DNA of 39,110 nt, taken from contig NZ_CALBRW010000002.1 of the NCBI RefSeq assembly GCF_937927635.1, forward strand, positions 1-39,110, written 5' to 3'. The stretch comes from an uncultured Microbacterium sp. GTDB lineage: Bacteria > Actinomycetota > Actinomycetes > Actinomycetales > Microbacteriaceae. The notes beneath the pieces were generated by a model that was not told the origin of the DNA, ran no database searches, and was given only the letters and a program-made list of their open reading frames with translations. Positions 1 through 6,922 of this stretch are shown here, one piece after another; within the stretch, counting starts at the first letter, position 1; every line of letters starts with the position of its first letter. The position numbers and the translations under genes are program-made.

Positions 1-4
1 ATCG

Positions 5-89
5 GGAGGGTTGTCCGAGCGGCCGATGGAGCTGGTCTTGAAAACCAGTGGGCAGTGATGTCTCGTGGGTTCGAATCCCACACCCTCCG
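5..89 (+). tRNA. tRNA-Ser (anticodon TGA)
   Basis: A class II tRNA with a long variable arm. The acceptor stem pairs GGAGGGT (5-11) with ACCCTCC (82-88), followed by discriminator G at 89, as expected for serine tRNAs. The anticodon loop CTTGAAA carries TGA, which reads UCA-type serine codons. The T arm GTGGG-TTCGAAT-CCCAC is intact. CCA is not encoded. The LCP gene starts 23 bases downstream. Confidence 0.95.
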
Positions 90-112
90 CTTCTGTTCGT
101 GAAAGGCACCGT

Positions 113-1372
113 GTGAGCACCTCCCCCAGGCGACGCACCCCTGTCGCCCGTCATGGTCAGCTGCACTCGCCGAGCGCCGTCGGGCAGCTGCTGAAGCTCA
201 CCGGCATCGCGCTCGCCGTGCTGCTGGTCAGCGGCATCGGCGTGGGGACGTTCGTGGTCGGCGGGCTGCTGAGCACCGTCAGTGCCAACGCGGTGCAGCT
301 GGACAATCAGAAGGAGCTTCCACCGGACATCGCCGCGTACAAGGGCGGCTTCGATCTTCTGCTGACGGGCGTGGACACCTGCGAACCGAAGTACGCTGAC
401 CTGTTCGGCAAGCGATGCACGGGCGCGGACGCCAACGGCACGCTCAACGACGTCAATCTGCTCGTGCACGTCTCGTCGGCACCGCGTCGCGTCACAGTGG
501 TGAGCTTCCCCCGCGACCTGATGATCCCGATCCCTGCCTGCACGGATGCGAACAACCGAACCTACTCGGCCATGAGCAAGCAGCAGCTCAACGTCGCATA
601 CGAGCACGGCGGTGAGAAGGGCGGGCTCAACTGCGTGGTCAAGACCGTCTCGAGTCTCGTCGGCGGTGACGATATCGAGTTCGCCGCGAAGGTCACCTTC
701 GGCGGCGTGATCGAGATCACGGATGCCATCGGCGGCGTGGACGTGTGCCTCGCGAATCCCATCAAGGATCGCTTCACCGGGCTGGACATGGCCGCCGGCG
801 ATCACACGATCGAGGGCCTGCAGGCGCTGCAGTTCCTGCGCACCAGGCATGGTGTCGGAGACGGCAGTGATCTGGGGCGCATCGGCAACCAGCAGCAGTA
901 CATGTCGAGCCTGGTGCGCAAGATGGTCAGCAGCGAAGTGCTGGGCAATGCCGGCACCATGCTGAAGCTCGCCGACACCGGACTGAACAACCTCGAGGCG
1001 TCCACCTCGCTGGCCAACCCCATCACGATCGCGCAGATCGCGCTGGCCATCAAGGACGTGCCGTTCGACGACTTCGTGTTCGTGCAGTACCCCACGATCG
1101 AGGACCCGGCCGACCCGAATCGCGTCGTCCCCGACAAGCGCAATGCCACCATCCTCTGGGATGCGATCACGGCCAACAAGCAGCTGCAGATCACTCACGA
1201 GAACACCGGCAATGACGGCGTGGTCGTGAAGGATCCCGGTCCGGGGACCCCGACGGCGAGCCCCACCGGAACGCCGACGGGCGCGCCGAGCGATGTCGTT
1301 GAGCTTCCCAGTGCGATCAAGGGGACCTCGGCCGCGCAGGTGACCTGCTCAAACGGCAACGTGCGGCGCTGA
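113..1372 (+). CDS. LytR-CpsA-Psr (LCP) family cell-wall ligase
   Basis: Membrane-anchored LCP protein of 419 aa. The family transfers lipid-linked secondary wall polymers to peptidoglycan on the outer face of the membrane. A basic cytoplasmic N-terminus is followed by one membrane segment at about residues 25-55, then the LCP domain. Seen are the entry motif GFDLLLTGVD, an SFPRDLMIPI strand with the conserved Arg-Asp, a GGVDV segment, and the signature QALQFLRTRHGVGDGSDLGR. The C-terminus is a Pro/Thr/Ser/Gly-rich tail. An open frame extends upstream into the tRNA, so I chose GTG at 113, which follows GAAAGG (101-106) at normal spacing. The product could be an arabinogalactan or teichoic-acid-type ligase; the polymer cannot be told from sequence. 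Confidence 0.9.
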   Translation: MSTSPRRRTPVARHGQLHSPSAVGQLLKLTGIALAVLLVSGIGVGTFVVGGLLSTVSANAVQLDNQKELPPDIAAYKGGFDLLLTGVDTCEPKYADLFGKRCTGADANGTLNDVNLLVHVSSAPRRVTVVSFPRDLMIPIPACTDANNRTYSAMSKQQLNVAYEHGGEKGGLNCVVKTVSSLVGGDDIEFAAKVTFGGVIEITDAIGGVDVCLANPIKDRFTGLDMAAGDHTIEGLQALQFLRTRHGVGDGSDLGRIGNQQQYMSSLVRKMVSSEVLGNAGTMLKLADTGLNNLEASTSLANPITIAQIALAIKDVPFDDFVFVQYPTIEDPADPNRVVPDKRNATILWDAITANKQLQITHENTGNDGVVVKDPGPGTPTASPTGTPTGAPSDVVELPSAIKGTSAAQVTCSNGNVRR

Positions 1373-1407
1373 GGCTCGCCCGGTTCGCCGCACTCCGCGC
1401 GACCAGT

Positions 1408-1413
1408 TATGAT
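1408..1413 (+). promoter_or_regulatory. candidate -10 of tRNA-Ser(GCT)
   Basis: TATGAT lies 32 bases before the mature tRNA end, in the short gap after the LCP gene. I see no good -35 at 16-19 bases upstream, so this is a -10-only call. Confidence 0.4.
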
Positions 1414-1445
1414 TGCATGACGTGCTCGATTCCGGTCGGGCACAT

Positions 1446-1534
1446 GGAGACGTCGCATAGTCAGGCCTAGTGCACCACCCTGCTAAGGTGGAGTCCTCGC
1501 AAGGGGACCGAGGGTTCAAATCCCTCCGTCTCCG
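1446..1534 (+). tRNA. tRNA-Ser (anticodon GCT)
   Basis: Class II tRNA. The acceptor stem is GGAGACG (1446-1452) with CGTCTCC (1527-1533), discriminator G1534. The anticodon stem CCACC/GGTGG encloses the loop with GCT. There is a long variable arm, and the T arm is GAGGG-TTCAAAT-CCCTC. CC follows but not CCA. Its 3' end recurs as a damaged copy about 190 bp downstream. Confidence 0.94.
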
Positions 1535-1536
1535 CC

Positions 1537-1580
1537 AAAAGTATGAGCCCCGGGACGCAGTCTCGGGGCTCATACTTTTT
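1537..1580 (+). terminator. rho-independent terminator after tRNA-Ser(GCT)
   Basis: A long near-perfect stem built from AAAGTATGAGCCCCG and its complement CGGGGCTCATACTTT closes a short loop and runs into TTTTT. It starts directly at the tRNA 3' end. Confidence 0.85.
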
Positions 1581-1698
1581 GCTGTGGCGGGCGGTCGTTT
1601 TGGGCAACAGGGCCCCACGCGGCCGGAGGCTCCGCGCGCCGCCCTTCTCGCTCAAGGCGAGCCGACGTCGATGACGAGGCGGGGTGCGGAGTGGCCGC

Positions 1699-1768
1699 GA
1701 GGGACTCAAATCCCTCCGTCTCCGCCAAAAATCCCGAGATCGGACGAAGTCCGGTCGCGGGATCTTTT
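1699..1768 (+). repeat. degenerate copy of tRNA-Ser 3' end plus a second terminator
   Basis: Bases 1706-1730 repeat 1516-1540 exactly (25 bp: T-loop, T-stem 3' strand, acceptor 3' strand and AAAA). The 5' T-stem strand GAGGG is also present, but the T loop has one extra base, and no anticodon or D arm exists, so this is not a functional tRNA. It is followed by a hairpin (ATCCCG...CGGGAT, 1731-1762) and a short T-run, and then by TTTTGCTGTGGCGGG (1765-1779), which also follows the first terminator (1577-1591). The duplicated unit is therefore tRNA tail, terminator and flank, offset by 188-190 bp. No protein gene is visible between 1535 and 1815. Confidence 0.8.
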
Positions 1769-1815
1769 GCTGTGGCGGGTGGCACTCAGATCTGTGGCGT
1801 GTGGGAGGATGAAGC

Positions 1816-2043
1816 ATGGCCGAGAACGAGACGCAGCAGGTGGCACCGGGGATCTACCAGCACTTCAAGGGCGCCCGGTACGAGGTCATCGCGGTCGGCC
1901 GGCACAGCGAGACAGAGGAGCCCCTGGTCCTCTACCGCAAGCTCTACGACGACTACAGCCACTGGGCGCGCCCGCTGGACATGTTCACGGAGCAGGTCGA
2001 ACGCGACGGCTACAGCGGCCCGCGATTCGTGCGGATCGCGTAG
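1816..2043 (+). CDS. DUF1653 family protein
   Basis: Small soluble protein of 75 aa. It has the DUF1653 pattern: a G-x-Y-x-H-F-KG opening, a YEVIAVGRHSETEEPLVLYR core, and the end motif WARPLDMFTEQVERDG. The family is a small SH3-like beta fold often encoded beside unrelated housekeeping genes; its biochemical role is not established. GGGAGGA lies 6-12 bases before the ATG at 1816, giving a clear start. There is no sign of operon partners, since the next gene has its own leaderless promoter. Confidence 0.85.
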   Translation: MAENETQQVAPGIYQHFKGARYEVIAVGRHSETEEPLVLYRKLYDDYSHWARPLDMFTEQVERDGYSGPRFVRIA

Positions 2044-2114
2044 CACGCCGCGACCCGCCGCGTGGCGTCAGCATGCGCCCGCGGGCAGGCGCCGGCGGCC
2101 GCCAGTGCGGCATC

Positions 2115-2120
2115 TAGGCT
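2115..2120 (+). promoter_or_regulatory. -10 element of leaderless aldo/keto reductase gene
   Basis: TAGGCT ends 6 bases before the ATG at 2127, so transcription should start at or next to the start codon. The same arrangement recurs at eight other genes in this window. Confidence 0.6.
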
Positions 2121-2126
2121 GGTGGC

Positions 2127-3113
2127 ATGCAGCATCGCATCCTTGGCCGCACCGGCCGTGACGTCTCTCTCATCGGACTGGGAACCTGGCAGCTGGGCGC
2201 TGACTGGGGTGAGGTGAGCGAGGCCGACGCGCGGGCCGTGCTCGACGCGAGCGCAGCATCCGGGGTCACCTTCTTCGACACCGCCGACGTCTACGGCGAT
2301 GGGCGCAGCGAGTCGCTGATCGGCGCGTGGCGTCGCGACCACCCAGATGCCGACCTCACCGTCGCCACCAAGATGGGGCGTCGCGTGGACCAGGTCCCGG
2401 GGAACTACGTCCTGGAGAACTTCCGCGCGTGGACCGACCGCAGTCGGCGCAACCTGGGCGTCGAGACGCTGGATCTCGTGCAGCTGCACTGCCCGCCCAC
2501 CGCGGTGTACTCCGATGACGCCGTGTTCGACGCACTGGACACGCTCGTCGACGACGGGGCGATCGCGAACTACGGCGTGAGCGTCGAGCGGGTCGACGAG
2601 GCACTCACCGCCATCGCGCGACCGGGAGTCGCGACCGTGCAGATCATCCTCAACGCCTTCCGTCTGAAGCCTCTCGACCGCGTGCTCCCGGCCGCGCGCG
2701 AAGCCGGAGTCGGGATCATCGCCCGGGTGCCGCTCGCGAGTGGACTGCTCTCGGGCCGCTACACGCACGACACGGTGTTCGCCGCGAACGACCACCGCAG
2801 CTTCAACCGGCACGGGGAGGCTTTCGACCAGGGCGAGACGTTCTCGGGCGTCGATTACGACGACGGCGTGGAGGCTGCGCGGGAGTTCTCCGCACTCGCC
2901 GAGCGACACGGTCTCGCGCCGGCCGCAGCAGCCCTGGCGTGGGTCTCGCAGATTCCCGGCGTCTCGGCGGTGATCCCCGGCGCCCGCAACGTGTCGCAGG
3001 CGGAGTCGAACGCCGCCGCGGGATCCATCCCGGAGCTGGGGGAGGAGTTCACGGCATCCGTGCATGAGATCTACGACCGCCGCTTCCGCGAGGCCATCCA
3101 CTCGCGGTGGTGA
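2127..3113 (+). CDS. aldo/keto reductase
   Basis: NAD(P)H-dependent aldo/keto reductase of 328 aa, a cytosolic (beta/alpha)8 barrel reducing aldehydes or ketones. The catalytic tetrad is visible as D51 and Y56 (in FFDTADVYGDGRSE), K82 and H121. It has the group's C-terminal cofactor stretch VSAVIPGARNVSQAESN, which contacts the 2'-phosphate or pyrophosphate of the nucleotide in the family. The overall look is of the YhdN/general-stress AKR group. The physiological substrate cannot be inferred. It has no SD but a leaderless start, and it is convergent with the EamA gene 29 bases downstream. Confidence 0.9.
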   Translation: MQHRILGRTGRDVSLIGLGTWQLGADWGEVSEADARAVLDASAASGVTFFDTADVYGDGRSESLIGAWRRDHPDADLTVATKMGRRVDQVPGNYVLENFRAWTDRSRRNLGVETLDLVQLHCPPTAVYSDDAVFDALDTLVDDGAIANYGVSVERVDEALTAIARPGVATVQIILNAFRLKPLDRVLPAAREAGVGIIARVPLASGLLSGRYTHDTVFAANDHRSFNRHGEAFDQGETFSGVDYDDGVEAAREFSALAERHGLAPAAAALAWVSQIPGVSAVIPGARNVSQAESNAAAGSIPELGEEFTASVHEIYDRRFREAIHSRW

Positions 3114-3142
3114 GTTTTTGAATCGCGCGACCGCGTGGCCCT

Positions 3143-4051
3143 TCACGGCATGGGCGCCGAGCGGTCTCCCGGCTCTCCTTCGCGCGCGGGCAGGCTCAGC
3201 ACCAGGAGCGATGCCGCGATCGCGGCCATCCCCAGCCACCCGACCGCGGTGAGGCGCTCGCCGACGACGACCACGGCCAGCAGGGTCGCCACCGCAGGCT
3301 CCAGCAGCGTGACGGTGGTGGCCGTGCTGGCGGGGATGCGGGCGAGCCCGAAGCCGAACAGCAGATACCCCAGGAACATCGGCACCAGAGCCATGTAGGC
3401 CGCGACGGCGAACGACTGGGCGGAGGCGATCAGCGGAGCGCCGGTGAGCACCAGCACGGGCATCAGCAGCAGCCCGCCGAGCCCGAAGACGGCTCCCATC
3501 GCCGCGGAGCGCGGGGTTCCGGCATCCATCAGCCGGTGCGCGCCCCACGAGTACAGGGCGTACGTCGCGCCGGCGACCAGCCCGAGCGCCACGCCCGGGA
3601 TGACGCCTTCGCCGCCGCCGGCTGTCCGGGACAGGATGAGGGCGGCACCGCCGCCGACGGCCAGCACGACCGAGAGGATCCACCGTGCGTCCGGTCGGCG
3701 CCTGTCGATCACGGCCTCGAGCGCGCCGGAGAACAGCGGAGCGGATGCCAGCGACACCACCGACCCGATCGCAACACCTGCCAGGTGCATCGACGCGTAG
3801 AACGCCAACGGGTACACGGTCACGGCCAGGCCCGCGGCGACGATCATGCCGCGGTGGCGGGCCAACGGCATCCGATTCGCCGCCACCGACCGCCAGGCGA
3901 CGGCGAACTGCAGCAGACCGCCGATCCCCAGCGCCGCCGATCCGATCGCCAGCGGACTCGCCGAAGGCGCGAACGTCGCGGCGGTGCCCGTGGTGCCCCA
4001 CAGCACGGAGGTGACGACGACGGCGAGGATGCCGGTGGAGCGGCGGCTCAC
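3143..4051 (-). CDS. EamA/DMT family transporter
   Basis: Drug/metabolite transporter superfamily protein of 302 aa with about ten hydrophobic segments arranged as two EamA repeats. The first repeat opens with the typical LWGTTGTAATF motif; the second holds YSWGAHRLM and the conserved end pattern LEPAVATLLAVVVVGERL. Such proteins usually export amino acids or other small metabolites; the substrate is unknown. The GTG start at 4051 overlaps by four bases the stop of the VOC relic upstream on the same strand, so the two were probably once co-translated. Confidence 0.87.
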   Translation of the reverse strand: MSRRSTGILAVVVTSVLWGTTGTAATFAPSASPLAIGSAALGIGGLLQFAVAWRSVAANRMPLARHRGMIVAAGLAVTVYPLAFYASMHLAGVAIGSVVSLASAPLFSGALEAVIDRRRPDARWILSVVLAVGGGAALILSRTAGGGEGVIPGVALGLVAGATYALYSWGAHRLMDAGTPRSAAMGAVFGLGGLLLMPVLVLTGAPLIASAQSFAVAAYMALVPMFLGYLLFGFGLARIPASTATTVTLLEPAVATLLAVVVVGERLTAVGWLGMAAIAASLLVLSLPAREGEPGDRSAPMP

Positions 4052-4206
4052 CCTTGCCTGACCACGGACAGCACGTTGCCGGCGGGGTCGGTGAACCAGG
4101 CGATGTCGAGATCGGGCTGGGTCGGCTGGAATGCGCTCACCGCACCAGCATGCCCCCGGTCCGGCGCGGTGTCCATGGGCGTTGTGCTCCCGGGCAGATC
4201 GCCAGC
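4048..4206 (-). pseudogene. VOC/glyoxalase-fold protein, 3' remnant
   Basis: About 50 codons upstream of and overlapping the EamA gene end in DIAWFTDPAGNVLSVVRQG, the last beta strand of vicinal-oxygen-chelate (glyoxalase/bleomycin resistance) proteins, in which WFxDPxGN is the classic terminal motif. A DLPGSTTPMD stretch precedes it. No VOC N-terminal half or start with an SD exists; further upstream the frame runs into the TetR gene's 3' end. I read it as a 5'-deleted gene whose stop still overlaps the EamA start. A short 42-codon frame from ATG at 4176 could be translated, but it would lack the fold. Confidence 0.6.
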
Positions 4207-4222
4207 CCCAGGTGTGACCCGC

Positions 4223-4828
4223 TCATCGACGGGGTTCGAGCATTGTCGCCAGCGAGCGCAGCGGAGCTTCCAGTCCCACGGACGGCTCCAGCAGCCACTG
4301 GATCTGCAGGCCATCCGATGCGGCGATGATGAGGGCCGCAAGGTGCTCGGCCGGCACGTCATCGCGCACGGTTCCGGCATCCTGCTCGGCCTTCAGCTCG
4401 GCGGTGAGCCTGGTGCGGATGCGCTCGAAGCGCTCGGAGAAGAATTCCTTGCCCACCTCGCTGCGTCTCTCCAGCGAGGCGGCGACCAGCGTCGTGTAGA
4501 GCTGCACGAGACCGGGGACGTCGACGTTGGCCATGGCGGCGGCGATCATCCCGTCGATGCCGGAATGCGTGGTGGGTCCCTCGGCTGCGGCCCGCTGCGC
4601 CTCGGCGTGCGCGTACACGGCGACCAGCAGCTGCTCGCGGGAGTCGAAGTAGTGCAGCAGCGCAGCGTGCGAGACGCCGATCGCCTCGGCGATCCTGCGC
4701 AGCGACGTGCCGTCTGCGCCGCGCTGGCGGAACACCTCGATTGCCCTGTCGAGGATCTCCAGGCGTCGCGCGACGCCCTTGGGGAGGGAGCCCTCCCGCC
4801 CGATAACCGGCTCCTGGTCGCGTGCCAC
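4223..4828 (-). CDS. TetR/AcrR family regulator of the isomerase/oxidoreductase pair
   Basis: TetR-type repressor of 201 aa. The N-terminal helix-turn-helix spans about residues 20-60, seen as AIEVFRQRGADGTSLRRIAEAIG followed by VSHAALLHYFDSREQLL, and a ligand-binding helical C-domain follows. The reading frame stays open upstream, but GTG at 4828 is chosen because TAGCAT (4836-4841, minus strand) lies 7 bases before it, a leaderless arrangement. The gene diverges from the sugar isomerase gene. The palindrome at 4858-4877 covers the -35 area of both directions, so control of itself and of that pair is the simplest reading. The ligand is unknown, plausibly a keto-sugar or glycoside. Confidence 0.85.
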   Translation of the reverse strand: MARDQEPVIGREGSLPKGVARRLEILDRAIEVFRQRGADGTSLRRIAEAIGVSHAALLHYFDSREQLLVAVYAHAEAQRAAAEGPTTHSGIDGMIAAAMANVDVPGLVQLYTTLVAASLERRSEVGKEFFSERFERIRTRLTAELKAEQDAGTVRDDVPAEHLAALIIAASDGLQIQWLLEPSVGLEAPLRSLATMLEPRR

Positions 4829-4857
4829 GACTCCGATGCTACCCGTTCCAGAAAATA

Positions 4858-4877
4858 AAACCTCCACATGGAGGTTT
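4858..4877. promoter_or_regulatory. palindromic operator for the TetR regulator
   Basis: AAACCTCCA-CA-TGGAGGTTT has perfect 9-bp arms around two central bases. It lies 30 bases from the TetR start and 60 bases from the isomerase start, in an AT-rich patch between the divergent genes. A candidate -10 for the isomerase (TATTCT, 4883-4888) begins 5 bases after it. Confidence 0.7.
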
Positions 4878-4936
4878 GGTGCTATTCTCGACGCACACCG
4901 CAACGGTGCCCCGACGAAGACGTACGAAGGAACCTC

Positions 4937-5761
4937 ATGCCCCAGCCCATCGCCTCTGTGCAGCTCTACTCGCTCGCGAAGGAGTTCTCGGCCGACATGC
5001 GCGGCTCGCTCGACCGCCTCGCCGCCATCGGATTCGCCAACGTCGAGGCGTTCGACTTCGTCTCCCGTCCTGCGCAGATCCGCGCTGCTCTGGATGCCAG
5101 CGGCCTGGCGTCCCCGACCGGGCACGCCCCGCTGCTCTCCGACGAACTGTGGACGCCGGACGGCGTCATCCCCACTCCCGAGCCGGATGTCGTGTTCGCA
5201 GCCGCCGCCGAGATCGGCATGTCGACGGTCTTCGAGCCGTTCGTGGCCCCGGAGCGCTGGCTCACCGAGGACGGCGTCGCCGACATCGCCGAGCGCCTGA
5301 ACCGCGCTGCCGAGCGAGCAGCGACCTTCGGCCTGTCGGTCGGCTACCACAACCACGCGCAGGAGTTCGTGGCGTCGTTCGACGGGCAGAGCGCGTATGA
5401 CCGCTTCGTGCAGCTCGTCGACCCTCGGGTGCAGCTGGAGCTCGACCTGTTCTGGGCGCAGACCGGCGGGCAGGACGTGCCCGCGATGGTGACGGCACTG
5501 GGCGATCGCCTGACGGCCGTGCATGTCAAGGACGGCCGCGTCCCGGTATCCAACCCCTGGGCTCCCGGCGCTCCGGAGTTCGGCTCCGACTCACTCGACC
5601 AGCGCCACGCCGGCACCGGCGAGGTGCTGCTGGCCGACGCGCTGCGCGCCGGCGACAGCATCCGCTACGCCGTCGTCGAGTACGACCGCGCCCCCGGTGA
5701 CGTCTTCGACGACGTCGCGGCCAGCCTCGCCTTCCTGAAGGACGGCGGTTTCGTCGCATGA
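4937..5761 (+). CDS. sugar phosphate isomerase/epimerase family protein
   Basis: A 274-aa TIM-barrel protein of the xylose-isomerase-like/AP-endonuclease-2 superfamily. Metal-ligand patterns of the barrel are visible: E in NVEAFDF, H in GHAP, E in VFEPF, the YHNHAQEF strand, E in LELDLFW, H in AVHVKDG and E in VVEYDRAP. Members isomerise or epimerise sugars, inosose or keto-glycosides. The start ATG at 4937 follows GAAGGAA at good spacing; an earlier ATG at 4868 sits inside the operator and was rejected. The stop overlaps the next gene by 4 bases, which points to joint action with the Gfo/Idh/MocA enzyme on an oxidised sugar. Confidence 0.85.
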   Translation: MPQPIASVQLYSLAKEFSADMRGSLDRLAAIGFANVEAFDFVSRPAQIRAALDASGLASPTGHAPLLSDELWTPDGVIPTPEPDVVFAAAAEIGMSTVFEPFVAPERWLTEDGVADIAERLNRAAERAATFGLSVGYHNHAQEFVASFDGQSAYDRFVQLVDPRVQLELDLFWAQTGGQDVPAMVTALGDRLTAVHVKDGRVPVSNPWAPGAPEFGSDSLDQRHAGTGEVLLADALRAGDSIRYAVVEYDRAPGDVFDDVAASLAFLKDGGFVA

Positions 5762-6882
5762 GCGCGCTGGGAGTCGGCATCATCGGGATGGGCGTCATCA
5801 GCGACACCTATCTGCAGAACCTCACCTCGTTCCCAGACGTGAAGGTGGTCGCCGTAGGAGACCTGCTGCCCGAACGCGCCGAGGCGCAGGCTGAGAAGTA
5901 CGGGGTCGCATCGTGGGGGACGGCGGATGACGTGCTCGCGAACGCCGACGTGGAGCTCGTCGTCAACCTGACCATCCCCCGCGCCCACGTCGAGATCTCG
6001 TCGCGTGCCGTCGCCGCGGGCAAGCACGTCTGGTCGGAGAAGCCGTTGGGGCTGGAGCGCGAGGGCGTCGCGGAGATGCTCCGGGCGGCGGATGCCGCGG
6101 ATGTGCGCATCGGCTCCGCCCCGGACACCATCCTCGGACCGGGCTTCCAGACCGCGAAGCGCGCGATCCTCGACGGCGTGATCGGCCGGCCGCTGTTCGT
6201 GAACACCGCGTTCCAGACGCAGGGGCCCGACATGTGGCATCCCGAACCCGCCTTCCTGTTCGCTGAGGGTGCCGGACCGCTGCTCGACATGGGCCCGTAC
6301 TACTTCTCCGCGCTGGTGAGCCTGCTCGGCCCGATCGCCGGGGTCTCCGCGCGTGGCTCGCGCTCGCGGACTGAGCGCGAGATCCGCACCGGCCCGCGCG
6401 CTGGCGAGACCTTCCCCGTCGAAGTGCCGTCCACGGTGCAGGTGCTGACGAGCTTCGAAGCCGGCCAGCACGGCACGCACCTGCTGAGCTTCGACTCGGC
6501 GCTCGAGCGGCACGGCATCGTGGAGATCCACGGCACCGAAGGCTCGATCGTGCTGCCAGACCCGAACCAGTTCGACGGGCGCATCGCCTACGTCAAGCCG
6601 CTCGGCGTGCTGCGTGACGGGATGTCGTTCGAGCAGGAGTGGATCGAGATCCCCTCGCAGGGCACCGTGACCGGACGCGGCCTGGGCGTGCTGGACATGG
6701 CCCGCGCCATCGCCGAGGACCGCCCGCACGTCGCCAGCGGTGAGCTCGGCTACCACGTGCTCGACGTCATGCTCTCGGCGCAGGAGTCCGCGGCGACTGG
6801 TCAGTACCTTGAGATCGAGAGCACCGTGGCGCCCGTGCCGCTGCTGGCGGACGGGTTCGACCCGTTCGCGGCGACGCGCTGA
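5758..6882 (+). CDS. Gfo/Idh/MocA family oxidoreductase
   Basis: NAD(P)-dependent sugar or cyclitol dehydrogenase of 374 aa. The Rossmann fingerprint GIIGMGVISDTYLQNL is at residues 8-23, and the catalytic EKP motif (SEKPLG, K95) is present. The C-terminal Gfo/Idh/MocA beta-sheet domain follows, with the active-site GPLLDMGPYY segment. The gene overlaps the isomerase gene by ATGA, so it is translationally coupled and under the same TetR-type operator. The pairing is common in keto-sugar, inositol and 3-keto-glycoside routes; which one applies here is not decided by sequence. Confidence 0.88.
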   Translation: MSALGVGIIGMGVISDTYLQNLTSFPDVKVVAVGDLLPERAEAQAEKYGVASWGTADDVLANADVELVVNLTIPRAHVEISSRAVAAGKHVWSEKPLGLEREGVAEMLRAADAADVRIGSAPDTILGPGFQTAKRAILDGVIGRPLFVNTAFQTQGPDMWHPEPAFLFAEGAGPLLDMGPYYFSALVSLLGPIAGVSARGSRSRTEREIRTGPRAGETFPVEVPSTVQVLTSFEAGQHGTHLLSFDSALERHGIVEIHGTEGSIVLPDPNQFDGRIAYVKPLGVLRDGMSFEQEWIEIPSQGTVTGRGLGVLDMARAIAEDRPHVASGELGYHVLDVMLSAQESAATGQYLEIESTVAPVPLLADGFDPFAATR

Positions 6883-6922
6883 CATCCACGAGTCATGCCG
6901 CCTGCGGGATCGGTGACCCGGC

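Noticed and set aside
65..112. Upstream extension of the LCP gene into tRNA-Ser
   Set aside because: The first codons would lie inside the tRNA; GTG 113 has an SD and lies outside it.
1467..2161. Open frames on both strands across tRNA-Ser(GCT) and its duplicated tail
   Set aside because: They translate tRNA and terminator sequence (Arg-rich stretches typical of such artefacts) and have no SD or family match.
2010..4001. Long minus-strand open frame covering the aldo/keto reductase and EamA genes
   Set aside because: It is antisense to one clear gene and in a wrong frame of the other; Arg/Gly-rich high-GC artefact.
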